A stretch of 64,000 nt of DNA, taken from NCBI RefSeq assembly GCF_040822065.1, contig NZ_CP162005.1:1488001-1552000 (forward strand), in the 5' to 3' direction. This DNA is from Pedobacter sp. WC2423 (GTDB lineage Bacteria > Bacteroidota > Bacteroidia > Sphingobacteriales > Sphingobacteriaceae). Every line of letters begins with the position of its first letter. Positions within the stretch are counted from its first letter, which is position 1. Positions 37,283-46,389 of this stretch are shown here, in pieces. The notes below the pieces were generated by a model. The model had not been told where the DNA came from. It ran no database searches and worked only from the letters and a program-made list of their open reading frames with translations. A program made the translations under genes and the position numbers.

Positions 37283-37748
37283 AGAGAGATTAATTCAACT
37301 AAATTAATCAATTATTTACAAGATCACAATACCTTTGCTAATATGAAACATGCAGGATCATTATGGTCTGGATTTCCTGATTTAGTTTTTCGCACGAAAA
37401 GGTACGTTATTTAATAACTTTAGAAACCGCCAAGAATTGTAAGTTAACATATTCTTTCTTAACCAATCTGTTGGATGTTCTATGCTCTTTGAATTCTTAA
37501 TTGAGCTAATTATGTGCGAATAATCAGAAGCTTAATTAATAAGACCTTCTAGATCATCTTTGGATTTTTTTGTAGGATATATTATGTGCATGTAAGTTCG
37601 TTAGCTAATTTAAATAATAAAAAGTCCTGCAAAATGTAAAAGCATTGGTCATCTACGAAGAATTTTGCAAAAAACAAATCTATTGTAATCCTTCATTTTT
37701 TTCTTCATTCGTAATGGAAATTTAGATAATTCCGGATTATTTCATAAA
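37283..37748. other. Intergenic region, no gene seen
   Basis: This AT-rich stretch separates two minus-strand units (GIY-YIG/RES and membrane protein/STAND). It should hold the promoter of the latter. I found no clear consensus box and no coding frame worth keeping. Confidence 0.5.
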
Positions 37749-38681
37749 TCATTCCTTAATATTTTGCCAAGAATTACCGTTAAAAAAATCGTCTTTAACT
37801 TTTTGAGAGGCCTGTTCCATCTCATACCACTTCAATTGATCAACATCAACCAACCCTGTCCGATAAGGGTTATCCAAAAATACTTTCTTGCCCCTAATCT
37901 GAACGAGTGTGATAATGGCCTCTTCGAACTGCAGACATTCATCTACGGCTTTCGGTAACAAAGCGACATTGCTACCCTCGTAATCTGTCCTCACACTTGG
38001 ATAGATGATTCCCTGAACACTGCCATTGTTAAAAGCACTCTCAGCGTAGGCAGCACTAATTTTATAGTCGCAATCCGTAGCGATTTCTGGCTTAGCAAAC
38101 TCCTCGGAGTAAAATTCCAAAATTGAAATAAGTTTCTGTACCTCTTCTTCTGGCATGCTTTCTCGAAAGAGTGCGAGGTGAAAATTATAGGCTTTCTCAA
38201 TTTCCGGCGTTGTAGGGATTCTGTCCTTTTTGAATACCATTTCTGCAATCCTTATATTTTCGTTGATCCTCCATTTGCTTACTGTCATAACGATATCTTT
38301 GTCAACAGTTCCCTTTTCCCGACTTCGTAAAAGCTCATCGGTTTCTGCCAGTGCAACAATTCTTGGAAGCGGGATAGGACTACTAATTACCGATCCGTAA
38401 AACATCGATTTCCCTGGAGAGTTAGCTCGTCCAAATGTTTTGATATTTTCAAGATCAGTCCTGTAGGACAGTTCATTTTTTGAAGTAAATATTTGATCTG
38501 GTTTATTGATCCTTATCCGCTCGATGTAGTGTCCTTTGTGGATTTCAGTAACTAAAACTGGTAAAACAATCTCAGAATTAATGATCTTCATTACCTCATC
38601 ATAGGATACGGCATTCAAATCCAGTTCTGAAAGTCCTTTCAGTATATTTCTCAATTCAGTCAAGTTAATTTCTGGCATCAT
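37749..38681 (-). CDS. RES-domain protein, probable NAD+-degrading toxin
   Basis: The 310-residue protein has the RES pattern: R55/R57 in ERIRINKP, a Tyr in ELSYRTD, the GRANSPGKSMFYGS segment (84-97), E113 in VALAETDELL and S229 in GIIYPSV. RES proteins such as MbcT and Res cleave NAD+, usually paired with an Xre-type antitoxin. This one is about twice the size of the small RES toxins and has no Xre partner beside it. It starts 2 bp after the GIY-YIG gene on the same strand. I infer an NAD+-depleting effector held in check or triggered by its operon partner. Confidence 0.72.
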   Translation of the reverse strand: MMPEINLTELRNILKGLSELDLNAVSYDEVMKIINSEIVLPVLVTEIHKGHYIERIRINKPDQIFTSKNELSYRTDLENIKTFGRANSPGKSMFYGSVISSPIPLPRIVALAETDELLRSREKGTVDKDIVMTVSKWRINENIRIAEMVFKKDRIPTTPEIEKAYNFHLALFRESMPEEEVQKLISILEFYSEEFAKPEIATDCDYKISAAYAESAFNNGSVQGIIYPSVRTDYEGSNVALLPKAVDECLQFEEAIITLVQIRGKKVFLDNPYRTGLVDVDQLKWYEMEQASQKVKDDFFNGNSWQNIKE

Positions 38682-38683
38682 AA

Positions 38684-39406
38684 TCAGATCATATTCAGTC
38701 CCTCCTCTTGGGAGATACTACGTTTTTTGATTAGATATTTCTCGATATCGACCGCATCTTGTTTGGAACGTCCAGCAGCACATACCACATGGTAAGATCC
38801 GGTCAATATGTTTTTCGCAGGTTTTGATTCAGTCTTTTTCAACAACATATTCATTCGTTCGACTATAGCCTCTCGCAACAATTTAGGGAATTTTCTTTCA
38901 GACTTGCCTTTAAGTGCTAAACGCACATGCTCCTTAAATCGCTTCATCCAACCTCTTTTGGTAATTCCGTAATACACAAATATCTCACTTTCATTGATTT
39001 GAAGTGCATGTAGGTAAACTATGTGTGTACCCTCCAAAGGTATCATTCCTTCAATCACATAACGCAATGGTATTTCAATCCGCTGAGGGATATCTAATGA
39101 AGGAGACTGCAAGTTAATATGAAGTGCTGGGGGTAGTCCAGAACTACCATTATCTAAAATGACCGAAGCAGTTGTCAAAAAATTTCCGGAAGCTAGATAC
39201 TTATCGCAGACAACAATAATTTGAGGGCCATTTGTTTCAAAAGTAGAATTCGGCCCCTTGATTTTATTATGGTCAACCAATCGGTCTAGCAGCCCTACCT
39301 TTGTGTTCAATGCGATCAAAACATGATCGATTACTTCCATATCTTTTTTATCTAACGTAATCCCTTGGCATAGGTAACTGAAATTCTGAACGTTTAAATA
39401 CTGCAT
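38684..39406 (-). CDS. GIY-YIG-fold nuclease-like protein
   Basis: The protein has 240 residues from the ATG at 39406. That ATG lies 2 bp after the upstream stop and is preferred to 39460, which would overlap the neighbouring frame by 52 bp. Its C-terminal half looks like a GIY-YIG domain: HIVYLHAL (Y131), FVYYGITKRGWMKRFKEH (Y145/Y146, R156, H160), and E222 with a terminal GLN, matching the E and N of the family's last motif. Residues 1-125 are a separate unknown region. It may nick nucleic acid or, since many such proteins bind without cutting, serve as the sensor for the RES protein encoded 2 bp downstream. Confidence 0.6.
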   Translation of the reverse strand: MQYLNVQNFSYLCQGITLDKKDMEVIDHVLIALNTKVGLLDRLVDHNKIKGPNSTFETNGPQIIVVCDKYLASGNFLTTASVILDNGSSGLPPALHINLQSPSLDIPQRIEIPLRYVIEGMIPLEGTHIVYLHALQINESEIFVYYGITKRGWMKRFKEHVRLALKGKSERKFPKLLREAIVERMNMLLKKTESKPAKNILTGSYHVVCAAGRSKQDAVDIEKYLIKKRSISQEEGLNMI

Positions 39407-39408
39407 AC

Positions 39409-39645
39409 TTAGGAAGTCTTTGGGGTTTGATATTCGATCGAATGGTAAAAAGAAGCCCACCTACGTTGCCTCGTACGCTTTCGGTCAGTTTCCCCGTTGC
39501 CATCTATCGGATAATAGTCCCTTTCTCTCAAAAAAATCTGGAACATCGTCAGTCCATTAGCGATCAGATATTTATCCAAAAGATCTTTTCTGAGGTAGGT
39601 AAAAGTGCTATTCCATTTTAATGTATTCTGCGAATTGTCTTGCAT
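39409..39645 (-). CDS. Short ORF resembling a STAND-protein C-terminal tail
   Basis: The 78-residue product contains FTYLRKDLLDKYLIANGLTM, which lines up with FNYIRNDLLKTYMKENDLSM near the end of the STAND NTPase at 33195-37007, followed by similar acidic residues. A stop codon lies three codons upstream of its ATG, so it is either an independent small gene or what remains of a deleted STAND gene. It ends 2 bp before the GIY-YIG start, so STAND, GIY-YIG and RES probably once formed one operon. Confidence 0.5.
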   Translation of the reverse strand: MQDNSQNTLKWNSTFTYLRKDLLDKYLIANGLTMFQIFLRERDYYPIDGNGETDRKRTRQRRWASFYHSIEYQTPKTS

Positions 39646-39748
39646 CTCAAACTACATAGAAACTATTAAATGTTAAATTAAATTGTTCTGATTTTTAGGA
39701 CCCAAGCCCTTCGTGTTTAAAGCCTAAACTTACGAAATTTATAATTAT

Positions 39749-40047
39749 ATGGAAAAAATAGAAAAACTCTCTGAACTCAAACTAGCGCATTTTTCTTTAG
39801 AAGACGAATCTGCTTTCATTGAAATGGTAGCTGATCCTGAAATTCAAAATACTTTCAGGAAATTGATTTACGAAAGTTCTCTGATGCCTTTTTCGGTTTC
39901 CATGATTGTTTCATTGTGCCCAGTACAGAACTTTTGAAACAACCTGTACTCCAAACTGCTGCTTTAAAAATGAAATCGTCCTGGATTCCCTTTGAAAATT
40001 TACCCGTTAAACTTCCCATAATAAATAAATACCTTTCCACAATGTAA
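39749..40047 (+). pseudogene. Unknown small gene, frameshifted
   Basis: The frame from 39749 (KLSELKLAHFSLEDESAFIE) breaks near 39850. A second frame continues with DLRKFSDAFFGFHDCF and ends at 40047. A one-base indel joins them into about 99 residues. I do not recognise the family. It is divergent from the GIY-YIG/RES unit. Confidence 0.4.
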
Positions 40048-40090
40048 GCTATTCGCGTTAAAGATTATCCTGATGCGTAAAAATGGCCGT

Positions 40091-40130
40091 AATTGTCCGC
40101 AGCTGTCTGCAATTGTCCGCAGTTGTCCAT
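40091..40130. repeat. Two 20-bp tandem repeats
   Basis: Two copies of a 20-bp unit beginning AATTGTCCGCAG stand head to tail with four mismatches. The number of copies is too low for a CRISPR array. Confidence 0.55.
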
Positions 40131-40238
40131 GGGTTAGTCAAAGGGAAAATTATAATTTCATTAATCTTCATCCGGTTATAATTGAGTTGTGCCTGAGTGG
40201 TGGTCGGGATGACACCAGGTTGTAAACGGGCTGTAACT

Positions 40239-40288
40239 ATGGCAAGTCTAAGTCATTTCAACTAGTTGTTTTGACTTAGACTTGCCAT
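40239..40288. repeat. Perfect 17-bp inverted repeat with palindromic loop
   Basis: The arms ATGGCAAGTCTAAGTCA and its exact complement enclose a 16-bp loop that contains the palindrome CAACTAGTTG. No gene directly adjoins it. It may be a binding site, a recombination site or a small mobile-element end. Confidence 0.6.
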
Positions 40289-40325
40289 GCTCTCGCTTTA
40301 CTTTAGCACTGCTCTTACCCTAACG

Positions 40326-40356
40326 AGTACTCAGGCAGTACTCAGGCAGTACCCGG
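40326..40356. repeat. 11-bp direct repeats
   Basis: AGTACTCAGGC occurs twice in tandem and is followed by a partial third unit AGTACCCGG. It lies in the same gene-free block as the hairpin at 40239-40288. Confidence 0.5.
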
Positions 40357-40437
40357 ACGATATAGCTTTATTATTTAGCTATTTTGAATTTATTTACTAA
40401 CAGCCCGGCCTTGTTTCCCCTGAGTCATTCCCAGGCA

Positions 40438-40526
40438 AATTGAAAGCTTTCAGCGCAACTTCCAGAGGCATAAGAGTATCCGTGATAGCAAAGATTTTCT
40501 GTTTAGCTTGTCAAAATTTATGCTTA
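40438..40526 (+). pseudogene. 3' fragment of an ISAon1-type transposase gene
   Basis: The stretch matches the last codons of the transposase at 21376-21597 (KAFRATSRGVR becomes KAFSATSRGIR; the end FRLSKIYA is recognisable in another frame as FSLSKFMA). Only about 90 bp remain. Confidence 0.6.
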
Positions 40527-40557
40527 AAAAGAGCCTGCTCCACAAGTTTATGATTTG

Positions 40558-42179
40558 AGTGGCTGTTGCACAACTAAATATTACAACAAAATATCGTTTA
40601 TATATCTGATTATCATTATATTGAATTATGCAAGGTAAAAGATATATCAAGAGAAATTATTTATCAATTTCCAGTTATCCGATCAGGTTCCTGCCGATAA
40701 CATCTACCGCCATCTCAAAGAGCAGATCGATTTTAGTTTCCTTTACAGTCTCACTCAGAAGTATTATGGCCGAGAAGGGCAAAAGAGCATCGATCCTATA
40801 GTATTCATGAAGCTCATGCTCGCTGGCTATCTGGAAAACCTCAACAGTGACCATCGGATTATCAATATGGCGGCAATGCGAATGGATATCCTTTATTTTA
40901 TTGGCTATGACCTTGGAGAGCAGCTCCCCTGGCATAGTACCCTGAGTAGAACCCGGCAATTGTATGGACAAGAGGTCTTTATGGAACTGTTCAAACGGGT
41001 ACTTAAGCAATGTATTGATAAAGGTATGGTCAGTGGACGGCGCCAGGCTGTTGACAGCGTTTACATCAAGGCCAACGCCTCACTGGATAGTATGGTGGAG
41101 CGGGAAATCCTATCAGATGCCGAGGTTTTCAGTGCAGAGCTGTCTCAACAAGAAGATGATTCCTGTTTTGAAGTCAAACTGGAACGGCCAAGAGACTATG
41201 ATGAGTTGAAGCCCAAAAAGAATCCTGGTAATAAAACACATTATAGCACCTCTGATCCTGATGCACGGATGTCCGTCAAGCCTGGTAAGGCAGCTGCGAT
41301 GAATTACCTGGGGCAGGTTGGCGTAGATATGGAAAGTCATGTGATCACCCATTTGGAAGCCTTCAGGGCAGACAAACGGGACCAACAGTGCTCGCCAGAG
41401 CTGCTCCCCAAACTGGTTGAAACCCTGAAGGAGAACGGATTACAGGTGCAGGAGCTTGTAGCCGATGCAGGCTATAGTAGCCTACCGGCATTAAAGGCGA
41501 TCGAAGACCAGGGGTTGACGGGCTATATCCCCAATAACCATAATTTCATCTATCAACGAGAGGGCTTTACCTACCAGGCCAGTGAAAACCTGTATGTTTG
41601 CCCCAGGGGTGGATCATTAACCTATAGGGATACCTATCTCACCGTGACAGGATATAAACAGGTATACAAACTAAGCAAACTGGTGTGCAGGGAATGCAGT
41701 ATGCAGAACGAATGTCCAGTCATGACGGTCAATGGAGGGGTTATTAATGAGGTTGTGGGTAAACATTACTATGATCGCATGCATGAGCGGATGCAGACGC
41801 GAAAGGTAAAGATACTGATGAAAAAGCGCCAAAGTACGGTTGAACCAGTGATCGGAACTTTAGTGACCTACCTGGGGATGAAAAAAGTAGGATGCAAAGG
41901 GTTGGCCGGAGTAAATAAGTGCCTGGCTCTGGCTGCAGCAGCCTATAACCTCAAAAAAATGTTAAAATATCGCTCTCGCAAGATCTTAAGTCAAGTACAA
42001 GTGCTTGAAAAGAACCTGCAAAAGGGTTGGAGAACATTATTACCACTCATTAAAACTGTATATCCCAGTATATCGGGCTCATATAAAATCCATCACTGAA
42101 ACTGGAAACGAACTAACCGAAATCTATCCTTCCAATATAAAATAGCCACTCCTTAAGACAATGTTGTGCAACAGCCACT
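40558..42179 (+). mobile_element. IS1182-type insertion sequence, copy A
   Basis: Perfect 17-bp inverted repeats (AGTGGCTGTTGCACAAC at 40558-40574 and its complement at 42163-42179) bound a 1,622-bp element with one transposase gene. No target duplication is obvious. Confidence 0.85.
40627..42099 (+). pseudogene. IS1182-type transposase with N-terminal frameshift
   Basis: The long frame from the ATG at 40807 gives 430 residues with a DDE-type core (RRQAVDSVYIKANASLDSM; VADAGYSSLPALKA; RQSTVEPVIGTL). Homologous sequence continues upstream in the same frame as KIYQEKLFINFQLSDQVP without a start codon. The expected start MQGK is at 40627 in another frame, and a missing A in an A run near 40636 separates them. 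Either the copy is inactive, or a shorter protein starts at 40807. Full family members have about 490 residues. Confidence 0.72.
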
Positions 42180-42357
42180 TGATCCATAAATAAAAAAAGT
42201 AAGTGATTCGGTGAGTAGTTTTACAGAGTGGCATACTCACTAAAAACAACGCAAGTTATTGATTTACAATAAGTCAAATCATTGAACGACTTGATACGAT
42301 TAGACTGCAAGATTTGTACAGTTGCGCAGTAGCGTTTAACAAGAATTTGAAAAAGCT

Positions 42358-42548
42358 ATGGAAACAATAAGTAAATTTTTCAGTGAAGAAAAGACTTCCT
42401 GTACCGCAGAGGCGAAGAAAAGACGAAACATACAATTGTAGAAAACCTGATATTGGAGCTTGGCCTAGCTGATGAACAGATCACCAAAATTGCAGAGGTT
42501 TCTCTTGACTTTGTTAAAAACATACGTTCAGAACTAAAGAAAAAATAA
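42358..42548 (+). pseudogene. Rpn-type tail remnant
   Basis: Frame fragments METISKFFSEEKTS and NLILELGLADEQITKIAEVS, ending in RSELKKK, are separated by a frame change. They resemble the C-terminal end of Rpn-family (recombination-promoting nuclease/transposase-like) proteins. It is non-functional. Confidence 0.45.
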
Positions 42549-42693
42549 GAACCTTAGATACAAAGAGAATCCCATTATACTGACCTGTAATGAGATTTTT
42601 ATATTTTTTCCTGCTCTGGAAGTCCTTTGTACTGTAATCTTAATGGGAAAAGCGATAATTAAGATAAAATAAGTCTTTGCTTTATAGTAAGTT

Positions 42694-43563
42694 ATGTCTA
42701 AATTACAGATACCTAATCTTCCTAGCATGTCAAAGACACAATTTAGTATCAACTCGATACATTTCTTAGATGTGTACAATCAATTAAAGATTAAACTTAC
42801 TACTCAGGGGCAGGCTGACAACATTATTCAGAACTCGATACTACCAAATCAACGTAGATACCAAGAGATTGCTTTACTTGTAAGAGAAGAGTTAAACCGC
42901 CCAAGCATGTACAGATGGCCATTATTCCCGTCCGCGAAACCCAGTATACCTGTGGAGGAAAGAATTAAAATAAATAGGACGTCGCATGGACTACCAGAAA
43001 CCCCGCCGGATAGTAAAGACGGAAAATCTAACCCTCTAAGCCTTGAACTAAAAAGACGAATTAACGGCAAACCGATGATGAGCTTTGATACACTCGGTGC
43101 TATAATTCCATGGTATTTTATAGCACTTGTACATTATAGAGAATCTGGAAATGACTTCTCAAGGCATTTGCATAATGGTGATAGTTTAAAGAATTTTACC
43201 AGAAAAGTACCAGCGCATAGACCTTATGTTCTACACGCTCCACCGTTTAGTTTTGAAGAAAGTGCTGTTGATGCGCTTATATTCCAGGGAAAAAAAGACG
43301 GTTGGAACGATCATTGGGATCTTAAAAACGTGCTAATACGATTAGAGAAATATAATGGTTTTGGTTATGAGATGTACCACGGAGTAAATTCTCCATACCT
43401 TTGGGGTGGATCAGATTTTTACAGCAAAGGCGCATATTTAGAATTGAAAGAAAATAATTATAAGACTAAGTGGTATGGTGATAAAATATCCGATCAAGTA
43501 GGTACAGCTGTGATACTTAAACGAATGGAGCAACTGCGTAAAGTGACTGTAATAAAGAGTTAA
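42694..43563 (+). CDS. Lysozyme-like muramidase, candidate secreted effector
   Basis: The 289-residue protein has no signal peptide. Its C-terminal half (from about 135) is a lysozyme-like domain: ALVHYRESGNDFSRHLHNGD with candidate catalytic E150, then PPFSFEESAVDAL, KYNGFGYEMYHGVNSPYLWG and a final helix GTAVILKRMEQL. The lack of an export signal fits an enzyme injected through a contact-dependent machine such as the type VI system. The lipoprotein gene 3 bp downstream could encode its immunity protein, placed where a peptidoglycan-cutting enzyme would act. A phage endolysin origin is possible, but no phage genes are near. Confidence 0.7.
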   Translation: MSKLQIPNLPSMSKTQFSINSIHFLDVYNQLKIKLTTQGQADNIIQNSILPNQRRYQEIALLVREELNRPSMYRWPLFPSAKPSIPVEERIKINRTSHGLPETPPDSKDGKSNPLSLELKRRINGKPMMSFDTLGAIIPWYFIALVHYRESGNDFSRHLHNGDSLKNFTRKVPAHRPYVLHAPPFSFEESAVDALIFQGKKDGWNDHWDLKNVLIRLEKYNGFGYEMYHGVNSPYLWGGSDFYSKGAYLELKENNYKTKWYGDKISDQVGTAVILKRMEQLRKVTVIKS

Positions 43564-43566
43564 ATT

Positions 43567-44289
43567 ATGAAATACCAACCCCTATTTTTTATATTGCCTC
43601 TGTTCATTATAGCATGCAATGATCATCCTAAACAAACTGTACCCATTGAAAATGGCACGACGAATACACCCCAAACACATGTTCAGGATAGTCTTCAGGA
43701 AGTAAAAAGAGTAACAAATAAGATTAACATGAACGTAAAATCGTTCTATAAAACTGTCGATGATCTTAAACTTGAAAAAGGTATGTTTCCAGTAGAAAAT
43801 TACATATATGACACCACAGCTGGCGATGGTTATCATTACGCATTATTTTATTTAAAGTTCATGGCTGCTGCTAAAACTAAAGATAAAGCAAAAATCTCAG
43901 CGATGATCCATTTTCCATTCCAAACCACCAGAGAAAAATTGAAATACAATCAGAAAAACAATGAATACGAGGTGGTAGGCTCAGAAAATTGGAAAGGTAG
44001 AATGATGAACGAAAAACAATTCGATGAGCAGTATAGTAAAATTTTCACAGATGAGATATTAGAAAACATCCCTGAAACCAGGCAAAAAGATATCATCGGA
44101 AGGCTCCCTGGTGATGTAAAGCCTGATAATGATTATGAAGCTCAATTACAAGCTTATACTGATAAAGGAAGCAGTATCTATTCTGTTAGTATCGAAATAC
44201 CTGTTCAAAAAACTAAATACAATCATGTCCACTTTGACTTTGGCAGAATAAACGGAAAATATAAGATTTTGAGCTATTTTCTGGAGTAA
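43567..44289 (+). CDS. Lipoprotein, candidate immunity protein
   Basis: This 240-residue protein has a lipobox IIAC at residues 14-17, so the mature part is lipid-anchored in the periplasm or at the outer membrane. The Thr/Gln-rich linker is followed by a globular alpha/beta domain ending KYNHVHFDFGRINGKYKILSY. It starts 3 bp after the muramidase stop, which implies co-expression. I infer that it blocks the muramidase; no family match is known to me. Confidence 0.6.
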   Translation: MKYQPLFFILPLFIIACNDHPKQTVPIENGTTNTPQTHVQDSLQEVKRVTNKINMNVKSFYKTVDDLKLEKGMFPVENYIYDTTAGDGYHYALFYLKFMAAAKTKDKAKISAMIHFPFQTTREKLKYNQKNNEYEVVGSENWKGRMMNEKQFDEQYSKIFTDEILENIPETRQKDIIGRLPGDVKPDNDYEAQLQAYTDKGSSIYSVSIEIPVQKTKYNHVHFDFGRINGKYKILSYFLE

Positions 44290-44546
44290 AGAGGTCATGT
44301 GTAATACGCTATTCATCCAGCCTGATTTAAACTATTACAGCTGATCAATAAGCAGATATATGCAGATGATTTCCAGCTCTTTAAATTGAGGTTGTCTATT
44401 TCCTTAAAGTGCTTGTCTTTGGTATGTAACTTTGATAAAGGCCGAAAAATTTTCTTTCTGGAACTGACCAGATTGCGAGAATTGTGTTTCCATAATCGTG
44501 ACATTTTTGATTTCTCAGATCAAAAATGCGGTACGGCAATTCCATA
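44290..44546. other. Intergenic region upstream of the Xre gene
   Basis: No coding frame is supported. A minus-strand frame of 63 codons exists but has no family resemblance. The right part leads into the conserved promoter block at 44547-44617. Confidence 0.45.
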
Positions 44547-44617
44547 ACCTACCAATAAAGCTGGTATCTTACTACAATACATTGGTTCATTACTATCTTA
44601 GGAATTTATTATATTTG
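44547..44617 (+). promoter_or_regulatory. Conserved promoter/operator block of the Xre gene
   Basis: ACCTACCAA at 44547 and TATATTTG at 44610-44617 both recur upstream of the Xre paralog at 50168. ACCTACCAA lies exactly 75 bp before the ATG in both. The -7 box ends 4 bp before the ATG, so the mRNA may be leaderless. Confidence 0.55.
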
Positions 44618-44621
44618 CTTT

Positions 44622-45029
44622 ATGGAAACGCCTACAAAATCTAACAAAGTTCACATCGGCAGAAAGATCAGCCGTATCAGGGAAATACGTGGTATAAAAC
44701 AAGATTTTCTTGCTATTGAACTTGGCGTAAGCCAGCAGACCATTTCTAAGATAGAGCAAAGTCAGGAAGTTGAAGATGCAATGTTGGAAAAAATTGCAAA
44801 GGTTTTAGGCGTTACTAAGGAAGCAATATATCAGTTTTCGGACGATGCAGTGATTAATTACTTTAACACTTTTAACGATAATAGTTTCAATAATGGAGCT
44901 TACAATGCATTCAATTGTAATTTTAATCCTATTGAAAAATTAATGGAAGCCCTAGACGCAAACAAAGAGCTGTATGAGCGCCTGCTTGCTAGCGAGCGTG
45001 AAAAAAATGAGCTTTTAAAAAATAAGTAA
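44622..45029 (+). CDS. Xre-family regulator, paralog 1
   Basis: The 135-residue protein has an N-terminal Xre helix-turn-helix (about residues 12-70: KISRIREIRGIKQDFLAIEL, then GVSQQTISKIEQ), an Asn/Phe-rich linker, and a C-terminal coiled-coil tail (NPIEKLMEALDANKELYERL) probably for oligomerisation. A close paralog is at 50168-50566 and a tail remnant at 57895-58005. It follows the muramidase/lipoprotein pair by 332 bp on the same strand and may control that set or respond to the island's state. Confidence 0.85.
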   Translation: METPTKSNKVHIGRKISRIREIRGIKQDFLAIELGVSQQTISKIEQSQEVEDAMLEKIAKVLGVTKEAIYQFSDDAVINYFNTFNDNSFNNGAYNAFNCNFNPIEKLMEALDANKELYERLLASEREKNELLKNK

Positions 45030-45495
45030 TTCAACTATTACGCTTTGTCGTTTATAACATATATTGTAACTAATTTTGTTCGCTACCTTTTAGCCAGCTG
45101 TTTTTAATCCTTTAAACTATCAGAAACTCATCATCAAAAAACCTAAAATTGATGTGATTAGTGAAATGAGTTTATGATAATCATTAATTAAAAAATAAAT
45201 TCTAAGAAGCCATATAACGGATTTGACCTTAATGTTTTCAAGCGTTCCTTATTATCATATATTGAGGGAATTTTAATAAAATCAATTTGGCGTCGACTGT
45301 TACGTATTTTAATCATGCTGCGAACCAAGAGTATCAACTCCTAAAGTTCATGCGCCATATATAGCTGTTTTACGGCTGTCTGTCCCCCCCTTTTTGGCAC
45401 AAAGTTCAGTAAAAACCATACAAATTTCCTGAATTCGTCTTACCTGCCATCAATTCGTTAATTCGACCTTTATACCATAATTTAAAATTAAAAAA
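45030..45495. other. Intergenic region, no gene seen
   Basis: A 466-bp AT-rich gap lies between the Xre and SDR genes. I saw no coding frame and no convincing terminator or promoter. Confidence 0.5.
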
Positions 45496-46311
45496 ATGAG
45501 GAAGACAATTTTAATAACAGGAGCAAGCAGTGGGTTAGGAAAAGAAACAGCAAAACTATTTCAGAGAGAAGGTTGGTACGTTATTGCCACCATGCGTAAA
45601 CCTGAAAGTGAAACTGAATTAAATCTCTTAGAAAATGTTCTGGTAACCAGACTGGACGTTTTGGATTTAGATTCTATTGAAACCGCGGTAAATAAGGGGA
45701 TTGAAACATTTGGAAGGATTGATGTCCTACTTAATAATGCGGGTTATGGTGCCTACGGTCCTTTAGAATCTTTTTCAAGAGAGCAAATCATCCGTCAGTT
45801 TAATACAAACGTGATTGGCCTTTTAGATGTTACCAAAGCATTGCTACCACATTTTCGTGGAAATAGCAGCGGAACAATCATTAACATTTCTTCTATTGGA
45901 GGCAAAATGGCGTTTCCGTTAGGAGCGCTATACCACGGAACTAAATTTGCTGTGGAAGGCATTTCTGAATCCTTGAAATACGAAGTCTCAGAATTTGGAG
46001 GTAAAGTAAAGATTATTGAGCCAGGTGCTATCACTACTGACTTTACGGGCCGTTCTCTTGATTTTAGTAACAATGAGACTTACACAGAATACCAACCCTT
46101 TATTGGAAAAATCATGTCAGCTATGCAGTCCTTATTTCAAAATGCTTCACCGGCAAGTGTTATTGCTAATGTCATTTACCAAGCAGCTACAGATGATACT
46201 ACGCAATTGAGATACATAGCAGGCGAAGATGCGGAATTTATGATCGCAAATCACAAGCAGAATGATGATGAATCTTTTGAGGCAGGAATAAAAGCCCAAT
46301 TCGGAATTTAG
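45496..46311 (+). CDS. Short-chain dehydrogenase/reductase
   Basis: The 271-residue enzyme has the classical SDR motifs: TGASSGLG at residues 8-15 for NAD(P) binding, LLNNAGYGAYG near residue 80, a catalytic Ser in NISSIGGK, and YHGTK (Y-x-x-x-K) near residue 155, then EPGAITTDF. The substrate is unknown. An AraC-type regulator gene lies 78 bp downstream on the same strand. SDR/AraC pairs of this kind are common in Bacteroidota and are often mobile. Confidence 0.9.
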   Translation: MRKTILITGASSGLGKETAKLFQREGWYVIATMRKPESETELNLLENVLVTRLDVLDLDSIETAVNKGIETFGRIDVLLNNAGYGAYGPLESFSREQIIRQFNTNVIGLLDVTKALLPHFRGNSSGTIINISSIGGKMAFPLGALYHGTKFAVEGISESLKYEVSEFGGKVKIIEPGAITTDFTGRSLDFSNNETYTEYQPFIGKIMSAMQSLFQNASPASVIANVIYQAATDDTTQLRYIAGEDAEFMIANHKQNDDESFEAGIKAQFGI

Positions 46312-46389
46312 TTCCATTAACCTGATTATTGGAACCATTGCATTGGTAATGGCTTCAATAATCATCATATTTACGAAAATCCCTATGAT

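Noticed and set aside
40091..40356. Short tandem repeats as a possible CRISPR array
   Set aside because: Only two to three copies, adjacent units without spacers, and no cas genes anywhere in the window.
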